A stretch of DNA of 64,000 bases from Candidatus Cryptobacteroides gallistercoris (lineage in GTDB: Bacteria; Bacteroidota; Bacteroidia; Bacteroidales; UBA932). The notes below the pieces were generated by a model, which searched no databases, had not been told where the DNA came from, and saw only the letters and a program-made list of their open reading frames with translations. The translations under genes were made by a program, and so were the position numbers. The stretch is taken from the NCBI GenBank assembly GCA_017694835.1, contig JADIMJ010000065.1:1-64000 (forward strand), read 5' to 3'. Positions 27,206-36,762 of this stretch are shown piece after piece (the stretch's first letter is position 1; each line of letters opens with the position of its first letter).

Positions 27206-30088
27206 ATGAAAAATCATTTAAGAAGAATTTGCAGGACAATGCTTGTCCTGCTGACAATGGGAATAACAAGCCTGGCGGCGGAGAGCCGGACACAGACAAG
27301 GTATCTGCATACGGAGGAAGCCGGGAAAATCTGCACGGCAGACACCATAGCCTGCGACCCCCAGGTCATAAAGGGCCGGCTTGACAACGGGCTGACATAC
27401 TATATCAGACACAACGCCAATCCGGCAGGATGTGCGGATTTCTACATTGTGCACAATGTGGGGGCCCTTCAGGAAGAGGATTCTCAGAACGGCCTGGCGC
27501 ATTTCCTCGAACACATGGCCTTCAACGGCACGAAACATTTCCCGGACAAGGGGATTCTTGAATTTCTCGCCCGCGAGGGTGTGCGGTTCGGCTACAATGT
27601 GAACGCGTACACTACCCGAACAGAGACGGTGTACAACCTCTCAAGCGTACCTCTGGTCCGGGAAAGCTTCGTAGACTCAGTACTGCTCGTTCTGCACGAC
27701 TGGTCGGGAGATATCTCCTGCGACCAGGATGCCATTGATGCGGAAAGAGGCGTCATCCGGGAAGAATGGAGAAGGCGGGACAATTCCAAGACCCGGATGT
27801 TCGAAAGCCAGTCCGCCCTTATCTACAGCGGGGCAAAACAGGCTGAAAGGAATGTGATAGGCACCCTTGAGGTAATCGACGGTTTTGAAAGGCATGAAAT
27901 CCTTGACTTCTACCACAAATGGTACCGTCCTGACCTGCAAGCCATAATCATCGTCGGAGACTTCGATGCCGGGGAAATGGAAAAGAAAGTAATCAGCCGA
28001 TTCTCAGACATCCCGTCGGCAGTAAATCCCGTCCCGAAAGAAGAGTGCCACATTCCGGCACTGGATAATCCGATATTCACTCATGTCACCGACCCGGACA
28101 TCCGCTTCCTTGCCTTCAAGGCGATGCACAGGCAGCCTTATCCATCCGTTGAGGTCCGCCGCACAGAAGGATTCATAAAGGACAGGCTCATCAGGTCCAT
28201 TATAACCGAGGCATTTTCCGCAAGGCTCAGTGAGGCGGTCAAGGCTGCCGGCTGTCCGGTAAAGCGGGCGGTGCTTGTCACCTATCCGTCCGGAACCGAC
28301 TTCTATGTCTCACAGTTCACCTTCCTTCCGAAAGAAGAAGACGGGCTGGATGAAGTCATCGGATTCTACCGCAATGAGATGGAACGATTCCTCAGATACG
28401 GCATTTCGGAAGAGGAGTTTGAGAACGCGAGATTCAAGGTATTCAAAAAGGAGCATCTGGGAATGCCGGTATTTGAACAGAATGTCACCCACAGGCAGCT
28501 TGTCACCTCTTATGTGGCCAATTTCCTGACAGGAATGCCGTATGCGCATCCTGCCGAAATGCAGGAACTCACCGGAGAAATCCTTTCAGGCATCTCATAC
28601 GGGGAAATCCCTGCTTATATCGGCAGGATGTTCGCCGACAGCGAAAAGATATATTTCTGCAATTCCGAAACAGGGAAAGAAGACATGCTTCCAACCGTGG
28701 AAAGGATGGAGGAACTCCTGCTCAGCCCGCTGCCTTCGGCGCCGGAGCCGCATTTCCTTGACTTTGACGACATAGACACTTCGGCGGCCGTCACTCCGGG
28801 GACAATAGTGAAAGTCTCCCGGGAAAAGGGAGGAGAGACATGGATACTCAGCAACGGGGCCAGAGTCTGCTGGACTCCGTCGGCACCGGTCAAGGCTTAC
28901 AGGCATCTTGACGCCGTACTGGACTTCGGGACAGGATACGGGGTATTCCCTGCCGGACAGGAAAAGATGTCAAAGATAGCCCTGTCATATATTTCCCGGA
29001 ATGCGGGATTCAGAGATTCGGATTTCGCCGATATCCGCAACAGTCCAGCCTGCTTCGGTGCAAATGTTTCATTCAGGGCATCCCAGGAACACGGATATGT
29101 GCTGATGAATTCGGACAGCGCCCATGTTGAGAACGGTTTCCGCCAACTGTATCTGCATCTCACAGAGCCGTACTTTTCCGACTGCGCGAAGCTCGAGGAC
29201 TTCAAGGACGGCAGCATAGACAACCTCAGAAAGGCTGACCCTGACAAAAGAAGGTTCAACCGGGCCATGCGGGAAGCCCGATACGGGGGACATCCGTGGA
29301 TGGAGACGGCTGATTCCGGTGACTTCAGGGCGCTTGACATGGCTTTCATAGAAGAGACATTCCGCAGGGAATACACGGACTTCAGCAACATGACGGCTTA
29401 TATTGCCAGCGACCTGGACAAGGAGACAATAATGAAACTCGTCTGCCGCTACCTGGCCTCACTGGGCAACGGAAGCAGCAGCCCGCAGTCCGGAATCCGT
29501 CCGGCAGAAGCCTGCTACAAAGGCAATGTTGTCATTGACAGCACATATTCGCTCAAGACCGTACCAAAGTCTTCTGTTGAAATCTCTTTCCGCGGCAAAG
29601 CAGCAATGTCCCCGGAAAACATGGCAGCATTTGACATCGTTGACTACATAATGTCCGCCCGTTGTCTTGACAAAGTAAGGGAAGAGCGCGGAGGGACCTA
29701 CTCGATCTCGTTCAGTACGGAATTCGAACCTGAAGACCGCGGCAGATATGAATCTTCTGTGGCGTTCGAGACCCGTCCTGAACTCTCCGAAATGCTCATC
29801 TCCGACATCCTGACCGAACTTGAGTCCATGGCAGCCTCCGGCCCGACAACCGAAGAGATGGACAACGCCGGGAAATACCTCGTCAAGGCCCGCGCCGAAA
29901 GGGCCAAGGCCCGGGAAAATTCACTTTCCTCCAAGAACCGCGACAGGATGACCCTTGCGGAAAGCGGCTTCGACCCGAACTTTGACTACGGCTCCGCTGT
30001 CGGAAAAGTCAGCGCCGGAGACATAAGGAAACTTGTCAGGAAGATACTCCGGGGGGACAGGATGACTGTAATCTACAGTGAAGACTGA
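27206..30088 (+). CDS. M16-family zinc metallopeptidase (PqqL/insulinase type)
   Basis: The start at 27206 gives 960 residues with a signal peptide. The zinc motif HxxEH is His99-Phe-Leu-Glu102-His103, with the third ligand Glu180 in DAERGVIREEW, 77 residues on, as in pitrilysin. A second, inactive M16 half occupies the C-terminal part (about 480-955), as in full-length family members. The enzyme would be periplasmic and cut peptides of limited size. Lying last in the TonB receptor operon, it may process an imported peptide. A REP-like hairpin starts 6 bases after the stop. Confidence 0.9.
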   Translation: MKNHLRRICRTMLVLLTMGITSLAAESRTQTRYLHTEEAGKICTADTIACDPQVIKGRLDNGLTYYIRHNANPAGCADFYIVHNVGALQEEDSQNGLAHFLEHMAFNGTKHFPDKGILEFLAREGVRFGYNVNAYTTRTETVYNLSSVPLVRESFVDSVLLVLHDWSGDISCDQDAIDAERGVIREEWRRRDNSKTRMFESQSALIYSGAKQAERNVIGTLEVIDGFERHEILDFYHKWYRPDLQAIIIVGDFDAGEMEKKVISRFSDIPSAVNPVPKEECHIPALDNPIFTHVTDPDIRFLAFKAMHRQPYPSVEVRRTEGFIKDRLIRSIITEAFSARLSEAVKAAGCPVKRAVLVTYPSGTDFYVSQFTFLPKEEDGLDEVIGFYRNEMERFLRYGISEEEFENARFKVFKKEHLGMPVFEQNVTHRQLVTSYVANFLTGMPYAHPAEMQELTGEILSGISYGEIPAYIGRMFADSEKIYFCNSETGKEDMLPTVERMEELLLSPLPSAPEPHFLDFDDIDTSAAVTPGTIVKVSREKGGETWILSNGARVCWTPSAPVKAYRHLDAVLDFGTGYGVFPAGQEKMSKIALSYISRNAGFRDSDFADIRNSPACFGANVSFRASQEHGYVLMNSDSAHVENGFRQLYLHLTEPYFSDCAKLEDFKDGSIDNLRKADPDKRRFNRAMREARYGGHPWMETADSGDFRALDMAFIEETFRREYTDFSNMTAYIASDLDKETIMKLVCRYLASLGNGSSSPQSGIRPAEACYKGNVVIDSTYSLKTVPKSSVEISFRGKAAMSPENMAAFDIVDYIMSARCLDKVREERGGTYSISFSTEFEPEDRGRYESSVAFETRPELSEMLISDILTELESMAASGPTTEEMDNAGKYLVKARAERAKARENSLSSKNRDRMTLAESGFDPNFDYGSAVGKVSAGDIRKLVRKILRGDRMTVIYSED

Positions 30089-30094
30089 CATACA

Positions 30095-30139
30095 CATCGC
30101 GGCCGATGGCAAGATTTTTTATCGCCTACGGCCGCGATG
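30095..30139. repeat. REP-like palindrome, copy 4
   Basis: CATCGCGGCCGATGGC (30095-30110) pairs with GCCTACGGCCGCGATG (30124-30139), 14 of 16 positions matching, around a 13-base T-rich loop. It directly follows the M16 peptidase gene and could end the operon. Confidence 0.8.
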
Positions 30140-30233
30140 TTTCCATTAATCAATGTCTTCCGGAACCGGGTCAGAGCAACAGGACGCACATGTTCTGGCA
30201 ACAACGGGAACTGCATGCAGTCTCTTTACTCTT

Positions 30234-30743
30234 TCAGAACACAAAACCAAGGCTTATACCAACCTGGTTAGTCTGCAGTTTTGAATTTACGGCAATATCA
30301 TTTATTCTATACGAATAGAACTCGTATTTTAATGCAATATTAAGCGCAAAATTCTTATGCATTGCAGTGCATATGCCAAACATTGGCTGCAATAACAGTC
30401 CGCCCGAAGTCTCGTATACATAGTCTATTTTGGTCCCGATATCAACGCCTGCCATCAAGTCCAGATTTTTTGCAACAGGAAAATATCCTTTGGCATTAAA
30501 ATAAATCGGAATATAAAATTCTTCATCACTGAAATTTTGTGATATGCCTATACCGGCACCGGCAAAGAAACATCTCGAGAACCTCACTCCGTTTATAACA
30601 TCTATCTTCACATAATGGAAATCCTCCTCAAGGCCGAAAGAGTACCCGAGCACCGCCTCTCCCTGATAATTGAATTTCTTTTCCTGTGCATTGACGCAGA
30701 CGGCAACAAACGCGCATAAGAGCAATAATAAATATCTTTTCAT
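30234..30743 (-). CDS. Small outer-membrane beta-barrel protein
   Basis: The 169-residue protein has a signal peptide (KRYLLLLLCAFVAVCVNAQ) and about eight amphipathic strands (YQGEAVLGYSFGL, KIDVINGVRFSRCFFAGAGIGI), ending in VGISLGFVF with a C-terminal Phe. It matches the small OmpX/OmpW-like porin fold of Bacteroidota outer-membrane proteins. There are no operon partners: it converges on the M16 gene and is separated from the PUL by a terminator. The gene is AT-richer than its neighbours. Confidence 0.75.
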   Translation of the reverse strand: MKRYLLLLLCAFVAVCVNAQEKKFNYQGEAVLGYSFGLEEDFHYVKIDVINGVRFSRCFFAGAGIGISQNFSDEEFYIPIYFNAKGYFPVAKNLDLMAGVDIGTKIDYVYETSGGLLLQPMFGICTAMHKNFALNIALKYEFYSYRINDIAVNSKLQTNQVGISLGFVF

Positions 30744-30861
30744 GCTTCTGGAACTGTTTTAATCTTTTTAGAAATCCCTTTATGTAATAAAACAATGCAA
30801 TATATTGAAAAAAAAAATCAATCGCAAGAACATTATGGCATTCATGGTTCCCTGATACAGA

Positions 30862-30897
30862 CAAAAAAGTTGCGGCGGTGAAGACAGCCGCCGCAAC
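30862..30897 (-). terminator. Terminator at the end of the PUL
   Basis: GTTGCGGCGG (30869-30878) pairs perfectly with CCGCCGCAAC (30888-30897) around a 9-base loop. On the reverse strand it is followed by a T run (30868-30863). It lies 115 bases after the last PUL gene. Confidence 0.85.
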
Positions 30898-31012
30898 CGA
30901 CATAGGTTAATTCTCAGGCCTTTTGATTATAGGTTGAAAATACATTACGGACAAGATGCCCGCATGTAGGCCAATACTGCCGACAGGCACCGGAATGCCT
31001 GCCCGACAGTCA

Positions 31013-32686
31013 TTATTCGGAATATGGTTTCCAGGACACTTTCAAAATATCTGTCATATCCGTACTATTCCCTGCTCTGCCACTTAAACAATCATTTATA
31101 ATCTGAATTTTAAATTCTCCTGACTCATTAATATTAAATTCTTCAGTATATATTGTGGCTCTCTCTAAATCCTCTTTTGCCACCGTAATCTTATTTGTTT
31201 GCAAAATTTCATCAGTTGAATTTAAAATATTTACTGTCAGAGATAGGCCCTTTGTCAAACTCGCCGGCATTGCTGATATGCCGTAATTTACCATCAACAT
31301 ATCGCAACCACCGGAAAGTATTGGCGATGTCAATTTCCCTACTTGCGAAATATTGCCACTCAAAGTAATGACTGCTGCCGGAATATCTTCAGCATATGTC
31401 TCAGGATCCTTAAATCTGACATTCTCTGCTATCCAACCCGCATCTGATGTTCTTGTCACTGTAGTTGTCGGACTTAAACCTTCATCGTCTGTAAAGGTGC
31501 TAAAATCTGCCTCTTTCCATTCTACTTCAACTCCGCTTGCAGCATTCTGAACGATTACAAATGTCTTGGCCGGGTCTCCGGACTTGTAATTAATGCTGAT
31601 TGTTGAAGACCTCTGCGAAGTCTCGGTATTCTCTGCCACAGAGAATGTAAGCACATCCTGACGGAGAGCCTTTGTTGCAGGAACCAATGAAATCCAGGCC
31701 CTGTCATCTTCAGGAATGACCACATCATATTCAAGGTTGGTATTGACGGTCACTGACACATTTCCACCCTTTGCAGGGACCGGCTGCACATCATAGACCA
31801 CTTCAAGCTGTCCGGCTGCAAAGGAAAGTATCTTTCCTGATGTCACCCCGTCCCCGTTTACTGCAACGACATAGATGTCGGCATCCACGACCGGGTCAGG
31901 GGCCGTGATGTTCAATGTACCTTCAGATGATGAGGTCTTTGTGACTGATACGGAATAGCCGGCCACAGGAATAGCCGTAATCTTGGTGGCATCATCGGCA
32001 GCTGTTATGGTATATGGTATCTGCGCTGTCTCTCCGGCTGCTATGCCGACCTCCGTATTCTCTATATTGAGGGCGAAGCTCTGGACCTTAGGAATAGTAA
32101 TGGTACTGTCATCATAGAGAGTGAACACAACACTGTCTCCTTTGTCCTCAACGCCCTTGATGGTACCGATTCCCTCTGAGGCCACATCCCCGCATTCAAT
32201 CCATTTCTCCCCGTCCGTAGAGAACCAGAACTTACCGTCCTCTATCTTTATCTGAGGCACGCCATACTGTGCAGTGGCAGGTATCTTCTGATTATTCCCG
32301 TCAAGCAGGAACTCCCCGTTGAGAGTCCAGTAATATATTCCGTCCGTGTCTTTCTGGACCCCGATTACCGGGGAATCCCCGTCCTTCCCGTTTGCTCCGT
32401 TATATACCGTGACAGTCCCTGAGTTTGCAAAGACTATCTCCCATCCGGCATCTCCCGGAAGTTTGTTCACGGACACAATCCTGTCCTGATTTTCAAGGGC
32501 ATCGATTGCAGTCACAAGGGTCCCGAGATTGGAGGTAAGTTCATTCACCAGTCTCTCGAGTTCAGCCACCCTGTTCTCCAGGTCATCTACCCTGCCTGTA
32601 ATTCCGGAATCATCATATTTCTGACATCCGACAAAAACAGACAAAGAGAGCAGGAATATTCCTATTATTTTCAGTGTTATTTTCAT
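31013..32686 (-). CDS. DUF4988/BACON-type surface lipoprotein
   Basis: The 557-residue lipoprotein (lipobox FVGC, Cys21) begins with a short coiled coil (GRVDDLENRVAELERLVNEL) and a DUF4988 region (about 25-170) with repeated GDSPVIGVQKDTDGIYYWTL-type strands. A BACON-like module spans about 295-375 (VPAKGGNVSVTVNTNLEYDVVIP...WISLVPA). The C-terminal 180 residues are a separate beta domain. Such proteins are glycan-binding or adhesive surface lipoproteins. It is the last gene of the PUL, after an intercistronic hairpin. The 3' third is AT-richer. Confidence 0.75.
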   Translation of the reverse strand: MKITLKIIGIFLLSLSVFVGCQKYDDSGITGRVDDLENRVAELERLVNELTSNLGTLVTAIDALENQDRIVSVNKLPGDAGWEIVFANSGTVTVYNGANGKDGDSPVIGVQKDTDGIYYWTLNGEFLLDGNNQKIPATAQYGVPQIKIEDGKFWFSTDGEKWIECGDVASEGIGTIKGVEDKGDSVVFTLYDDSTITIPKVQSFALNIENTEVGIAAGETAQIPYTITAADDATKITAIPVAGYSVSVTKTSSSEGTLNITAPDPVVDADIYVVAVNGDGVTSGKILSFAAGQLEVVYDVQPVPAKGGNVSVTVNTNLEYDVVIPEDDRAWISLVPATKALRQDVLTFSVAENTETSQRSSTISINYKSGDPAKTFVIVQNAASGVEVEWKEADFSTFTDDEGLSPTTTVTRTSDAGWIAENVRFKDPETYAEDIPAAVITLSGNISQVGKLTSPILSGGCDMLMVNYGISAMPASLTKGLSLTVNILNSTDEILQTNKITVAKEDLERATIYTEEFNINESGEFKIQIINDCLSGRAGNSTDMTDILKVSWKPYSE

Positions 32687-32699
32687 ATCAGTTAATTTT

Positions 32700-32732
32700 C
32701 CAGATTCCGGCTCCGGACAAGCCGGAGTCTGG
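32700..32732. promoter_or_regulatory. Intercistronic hairpin before the DUF4988 gene
   Basis: CCAGA (32700-32704) pairs with TCTGG (32728-32732), and inside CTCCGG (32711-32716) pairs with CCGGAG (32722-32727), with a six-base bulge on one side. No T run follows on the reverse strand. It may stabilise upstream mRNA ends or partly terminate, reducing expression of the last gene. Confidence 0.55.
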
Positions 32733-32753
32733 AATCATATTACAATAGTTAAA

Positions 32754-33767
32754 CTATTCAGCTGTAGCCATATCGTATGTAATGGTATAGCCTGCTGGAA
32801 CTGAACCTGCATCCCTTGACCTGTTTCCATTGTCGCAAGTAACTTCAGCTTCGAAATATGCCCCGTCAGACAGAGCCTGAAGTTCAGGGAGCGGATCGTT
32901 GTCAGAACGCATTCTGAGATTAAAACACATCATAGCGCCATAGCCTTCCTCTAAGGCTTTTTCAGCCCAATACCTGACTAATGATGACGGATAATCGGTT
33001 CCAAGGTTCAAAGCAACTGGCGCAAATTCATTGGCATTAATACCATTAATATTGCATGATGTATTATACATACCAAATGATCCATGGTAGACATAATCAA
33101 TGCATGCAGCAGCCTCCGAATTTATAGTATGAGTATTCCCCCAATCAAAAACTGTAATAAGTTTGTCGGACGGCATAAGTTCATGCAGTTTTATAATAAT
33201 TCGGCTATATGAAGTATTGTTCACACTACCATACGGATAATCAGCATATTCGTCATCAAAGCCGATGCCGTCAAGACCATATTTTTCAACGGCATAAGCG
33301 AGAATAGTCGCAAACTGATCAGCCTGTGTATTTGTCATATTGGCCACACCTATTTCCTGCCAGTCACCCAGTACGGTAAGTAATACTTTTATGTCTTTTG
33401 CCTGAAGTGGCTTCACATAAGTATCTACTCCTCCATTTTCAAGAACAGGAGTAAGTTTGTCATTGAGGTAGAGCGTTGGACGGACTTCCCCTTCTTCTGT
33501 GGTCTCTTTGTGAATATTCGAGGCAAAAAGTTCAACAATGTCAAAAAATGGCAATCCATCAACTTCATAATCTCCTGCGTTCAATGGGTTTACATCATTA
33601 GTTTCCACATATACAACTGCACAAGGAGATTTATCACCTAATGCTTTAGTTATAGGAGAATTCTGAAGCAGATCTGCTTCTTTGACCTGAGGGTTCTCTA
33701 TCCTGTTGCAGGAGAGAACACCAACGAGAGCGGCAACTAATGCTGCTAATACGAAAACCTTTTTCAT
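32754..33767 (-). CDS. GH18 endo-beta-N-acetylglucosaminidase lipoprotein
   Basis: The 337-residue lipoprotein (lipobox VLSC, Cys20) is a GH18 barrel. The catalytic motif DGxxxDxE is LDGIGFDDEYADYP, with Asp166, Asp171 and the proton donor Glu173. That phrase is very close to the LDGVxFDDEY motif of EndoH and EndoF1 type enzymes, which cut the GlcNAc-GlcNAc core of N-glycans. The SusC/SusD genes upstream on the same strand fit release of glycans at the cell surface. The gene is clearly AT-richer than the upstream part of the PUL (22 of 60 G+C in the sample 33001-33060). Confidence 0.88.
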   Translation of the reverse strand: MKKVFVLAALVAALVGVLSCNRIENPQVKEADLLQNSPITKALGDKSPCAVVYVETNDVNPLNAGDYEVDGLPFFDIVELFASNIHKETTEEGEVRPTLYLNDKLTPVLENGGVDTYVKPLQAKDIKVLLTVLGDWQEIGVANMTNTQADQFATILAYAVEKYGLDGIGFDDEYADYPYGSVNNTSYSRIIIKLHELMPSDKLITVFDWGNTHTINSEAAACIDYVYHGSFGMYNTSCNINGINANEFAPVALNLGTDYPSSLVRYWAEKALEEGYGAMMCFNLRMRSDNDPLPELQALSDGAYFEAEVTCDNGNRSRDAGSVPAGYTITYDMATAE

Positions 33768-33795
33768 GATGTTAAAAATTTAAAATTTAATTAAT

Positions 33796-33813
33796 ATATG
33801 CCAGATGGCATAT
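33796..33813. promoter_or_regulatory. Perfect short palindrome between PUL genes
   Basis: ATATGCCA (33796-33803), GA, TGGCATAT (33806-33813). It lies in the 74-base gap upstream of the GH18 endoglycosidase gene. The loop is too small for a stable hairpin, so it may be a protein-binding dyad. The function is unknown. Confidence 0.5.
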
Positions 33814-33841
33814 TGTTCTATTTCATTTTACTTAAGCTGTT

Positions 33842-35410
33842 TTACCAATCCTTTGTCCATTTGTTATATTGACTGCTTCCCTCTTTATTATCCAATCTGG
33901 CAGGGTAAATTATGCATCCGGGATCATCAAACCATGCAGAAAGAATATATCCGGGATTATTACATGCTCCTGATTCATATTGGTCCTGAATTTTTGAGCG
34001 GATATCGTAATACACCGATATGCCGTTGGGATTATATCCGTTGGCTACCCATTCCGTTACGACATCTGCCTTGGCATAGGTATAATTTGTATAAATGGTG
34101 GCATGGATACAGCCGTACCGCTTCGGTGAAAGCCCGGCGACTGGCTGGCGGGGATGGAGGTCCGACACAGGAGGGATTCCCTGATGCCACGGGTCGACAA
34201 TCTGGACAGGTTCCGCGCCGTCGCAGTAGCCCGACCATGCATAGTCGAGATATTCTCCCGGGGCTATGCCGCCCATGGATTCAGTGTCATGGAAATATTC
34301 AGTCGGCTCCTCATAGTCGGTAAGGGTCAGCAGCTTGTACTCTCCGAGTGCTTCTCGGAGGGCCTTGATGAGTTTCGGATATGATGTCCTGTTCATTTCA
34401 GGGAAACCGTTCTCAACAGCCCTGTCATATCCGGAATTCCTGTCCCAGAGGTTGATGCCGTTGATCCCGTATGTGTCTACGAATCTCTTGACGGAAGACA
34501 CGAAATCGGCTATCTGCTCGTCAGTGAAATTACAGAAGCCTATTCCCTGTCCTCCCCCTTCAATGCAGACACAGACCTTGCGGCCGCTCTCCTGCACAGG
34601 GAGGACTCTTTCGGTCGAGTGCTCCAGGACATATTTCAGGTCTGCACTCGGCTGGATGAAAACCTTTCCGGTCGCACTGTCATAACCTACGGATGCCATC
34701 CTGAGATTCACTATATTTCCCAATCCTTTGTATTCATATACTCCGGACGAAATCCGTTCCTGGAGTATCATGTCGTTCGCCAGCCGGGGGTCAAAAGCCG
34801 AAGTGTTGATATAGAATACGGTGAACATATCCTCTCCGGTGTAGAGTTCGTAGCCGTCCGGGTCCGTATATGGGGTACGGACGGTGACATCAACGAATAC
34901 GGTGCTGTCGGCAAGTTCTCCGAGGACTGATGTCCCGACGACCGGAAGGAGGTAGCGGCCGGGGGCCAGAACATTGTCGAGAGGATTCTTTGCAAAGAGC
35001 CTGAGCTGCTTCGTTGCCGACTGGGCCGTACCCTCGGGAATGTCAACGGTGCTGCCGTTGATGAATTTGTAGAACGGGGCAGGAAGAAGCGTGTACTCCA
35101 CTCCTGTATTCCGGGAGTATTCCTCCACCATTTCCTCATCCCCTGCTTTCAGCTGTATGGTCCGGGAAACGGACAGAGGGGCATTTGAACGGGCGAAAAG
35201 CCCGGCCGTAGTGAAGCCGTCGCCTTCGTTCAGGGTAACAGTCACCATATTGTCCGGAGACTGCTCCGCCCGGAGGGAAACGGCCGGACCGGCATTGACA
35301 GCCGCCATGTCCGGCTGCAGGTCTATGTACTCATGATATTCAAGGTCCGTGCATGAAGCGAGAACTGCGGACATCACAGACAGAAGAATGAATGGATTTC
35401 CTGGTTTCAT
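33842..35410 (-). CDS. DUF1735 plus degenerate GH18-fold glycan-binding lipoprotein
   Basis: The 522-residue lipoprotein (Cys20 in LASC) has an N-terminal DUF1735 domain (about 25-175) and a GH18-like barrel (about 195-510). Aligned to the active neighbour, the catalytic site reads INGINLWDRNSGY: Asp166 becomes Asn317, Asp171 becomes Trp322 and the acid Glu173 becomes Arg324. It therefore cannot hydrolyse by the GH18 mechanism and is most likely a surface glycan-binding protein. Its start is 4 bases after the stop of the LamG lipoprotein gene. Confidence 0.82.
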   Translation of the reverse strand: MKPGNPFILLSVMSAVLASCTDLEYHEYIDLQPDMAAVNAGPAVSLRAEQSPDNMVTVTLNEGDGFTTAGLFARSNAPLSVSRTIQLKAGDEEMVEEYSRNTGVEYTLLPAPFYKFINGSTVDIPEGTAQSATKQLRLFAKNPLDNVLAPGRYLLPVVGTSVLGELADSTVFVDVTVRTPYTDPDGYELYTGEDMFTVFYINTSAFDPRLANDMILQERISSGVYEYKGLGNIVNLRMASVGYDSATGKVFIQPSADLKYVLEHSTERVLPVQESGRKVCVCIEGGGQGIGFCNFTDEQIADFVSSVKRFVDTYGINGINLWDRNSGYDRAVENGFPEMNRTSYPKLIKALREALGEYKLLTLTDYEEPTEYFHDTESMGGIAPGEYLDYAWSGYCDGAEPVQIVDPWHQGIPPVSDLHPRQPVAGLSPKRYGCIHATIYTNYTYAKADVVTEWVANGYNPNGISVYYDIRSKIQDQYESGACNNPGYILSAWFDDPGCIIYPARLDNKEGSSQYNKWTKDW

Positions 35411-35413
35411 GGC

Positions 35414-36751
35414 CTATTCCTCCCCTTTGTTGATTTCTGGTATCTCAATGCCTTCCGGCCACACAAGGTCGGTCTGTGCCTGCCCGTGGTTGCCGTACAT
35501 GGAGTAGTCATGGATGGTGTTGCCCCCGCCTTCGTCGAACTTCCAGTAGCCGATGAGGTCAGGATAATTTTCGGCTTCATAGTCCGGGAGACGGTACATG
35601 TTGTCCCATATCTCCTGCTGTGTCCTCGCGACTCTCCAGACCCGCGCTTCGGCTATTTTCCCCTGAAGCGGGCGATAGTCATTGTAGGACCAGCCTATGC
35701 AGAAGCGGTAGGACTCGGCCATGCCGAGGGCCTGCATCGCAAGTGTAATCCTGTTGTCTTCACCGGAGCCTGTGACACCCACATCCTTGGCCTCATCCGT
35801 CATCTGCCCGTTCACAAAAATGCGGGCTGTGCGTGTTGCCTGGTCATATGTGCATGCCACATGATACCAGACTCCGGACTCAAGTCTCTTGGACGGGTCG
35901 GACTTGGACGGGAGCTTGCCGAACTGGGAGCCGTTTCCGCTGCCGTCGAACTGGAGCTGCTGCCGCTCGAAATTGGCGTCCCCGATACGCAGGAGCAGGT
36001 ATTGTTCCACGCCCATCACCGTAGAGATGTTACATTCGCCGAAGCCGTTGGTCGTGTCGAATTTGTCTATATTGATGAGTGCCTCGTAAGTTACTGCCGT
36101 AAGGTCGTTGTAGACATCGGCAAGCCCGCCGGGCTCGTCAAGCAGCGGGAAGTTGATCCAGTTGTCGGTCAACTGTGCGGCGACAGTGATGGCAGAAGTG
36201 CGCTTGACAAGATAATATGCTATGGAGGAACCGTCCATGGTGTCCATGTCGTCAGAAGTGACTCTGACAGGAAGGAGCCATGTCCGGTCTATCTCAAGAG
36301 CCCCGGTCTGGTCAGCGCCATCTCCGGCAAGCCCCTTGAAACCTATCGTTATCGTCTCGGATACAGTTCTGCCGGCCTCAATGGTCACTGTCCTGGCCGT
36401 AAAGTCGAGATACTGTGACGGCAGGAAGGCGTAGTCTGTGCCGTAGCGGGAGTTATATTCCGCCACAAGGGACTCGTCGACCGACACTGTGGCGGTGACA
36501 TCATTGTCTGCAGGATACGCCAGCACTACCGAAAGCTGACGGGAGGCTGTCTCCACCCGGTTTGAAAAATTGGCTATCTGCTCCTGGTCCGTCTGACTCA
36601 CATCAAGATAAATGGAGTTAGGAAAGACATGGCCGGCCGGGTCAAACCTGCCGCACGAAGCCAGGAAGGCTACAGCCGCCTGAAGCGTAACTATGCCGAT
36701 CAGGAATCCCCGCAGAACAGGACGAAGGTGATATAATATGTTTTGTATCAT
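35414..36751 (-). CDS. DUF1735 plus LamG/concanavalin-like surface glycan-binding lipoprotein
   Basis: This 445-residue lipoprotein has a long signal peptide (lipobox FLASC, Cys33). DUF1735 covers about 45-190, and a LamG/concanavalin-A-like lectin domain covers about 210-435, with WYHVACTYDQATRTARIFVNGQ and IAEARVWRVARTQQEIWDNM. There is no catalytic motif. Between SusD and GH18 genes, it fits the role of a surface glycan-binding protein that feeds the SusC/SusD complex. Confidence 0.82.
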   Translation of the reverse strand: MIQNILYHLRPVLRGFLIGIVTLQAAVAFLASCGRFDPAGHVFPNSIYLDVSQTDQEQIANFSNRVETASRQLSVVLAYPADNDVTATVSVDESLVAEYNSRYGTDYAFLPSQYLDFTARTVTIEAGRTVSETITIGFKGLAGDGADQTGALEIDRTWLLPVRVTSDDMDTMDGSSIAYYLVKRTSAITVAAQLTDNWINFPLLDEPGGLADVYNDLTAVTYEALINIDKFDTTNGFGECNISTVMGVEQYLLLRIGDANFERQQLQFDGSGNGSQFGKLPSKSDPSKRLESGVWYHVACTYDQATRTARIFVNGQMTDEAKDVGVTGSGEDNRITLAMQALGMAESYRFCIGWSYNDYRPLQGKIAEARVWRVARTQQEIWDNMYRLPDYEAENYPDLIGYWKFDEGGGNTIHDYSMYGNHGQAQTDLVWPEGIEIPEINKGEE

Positions 36752-36762
36752 AATTTTCCGTA

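Noticed and set aside
35486-36418. A 310-residue forward frame opposite the LamG lipoprotein
   Set aside because: No signal, domain or promoter; the opposite strand encodes a DUF1735/LamG protein inside an operon.
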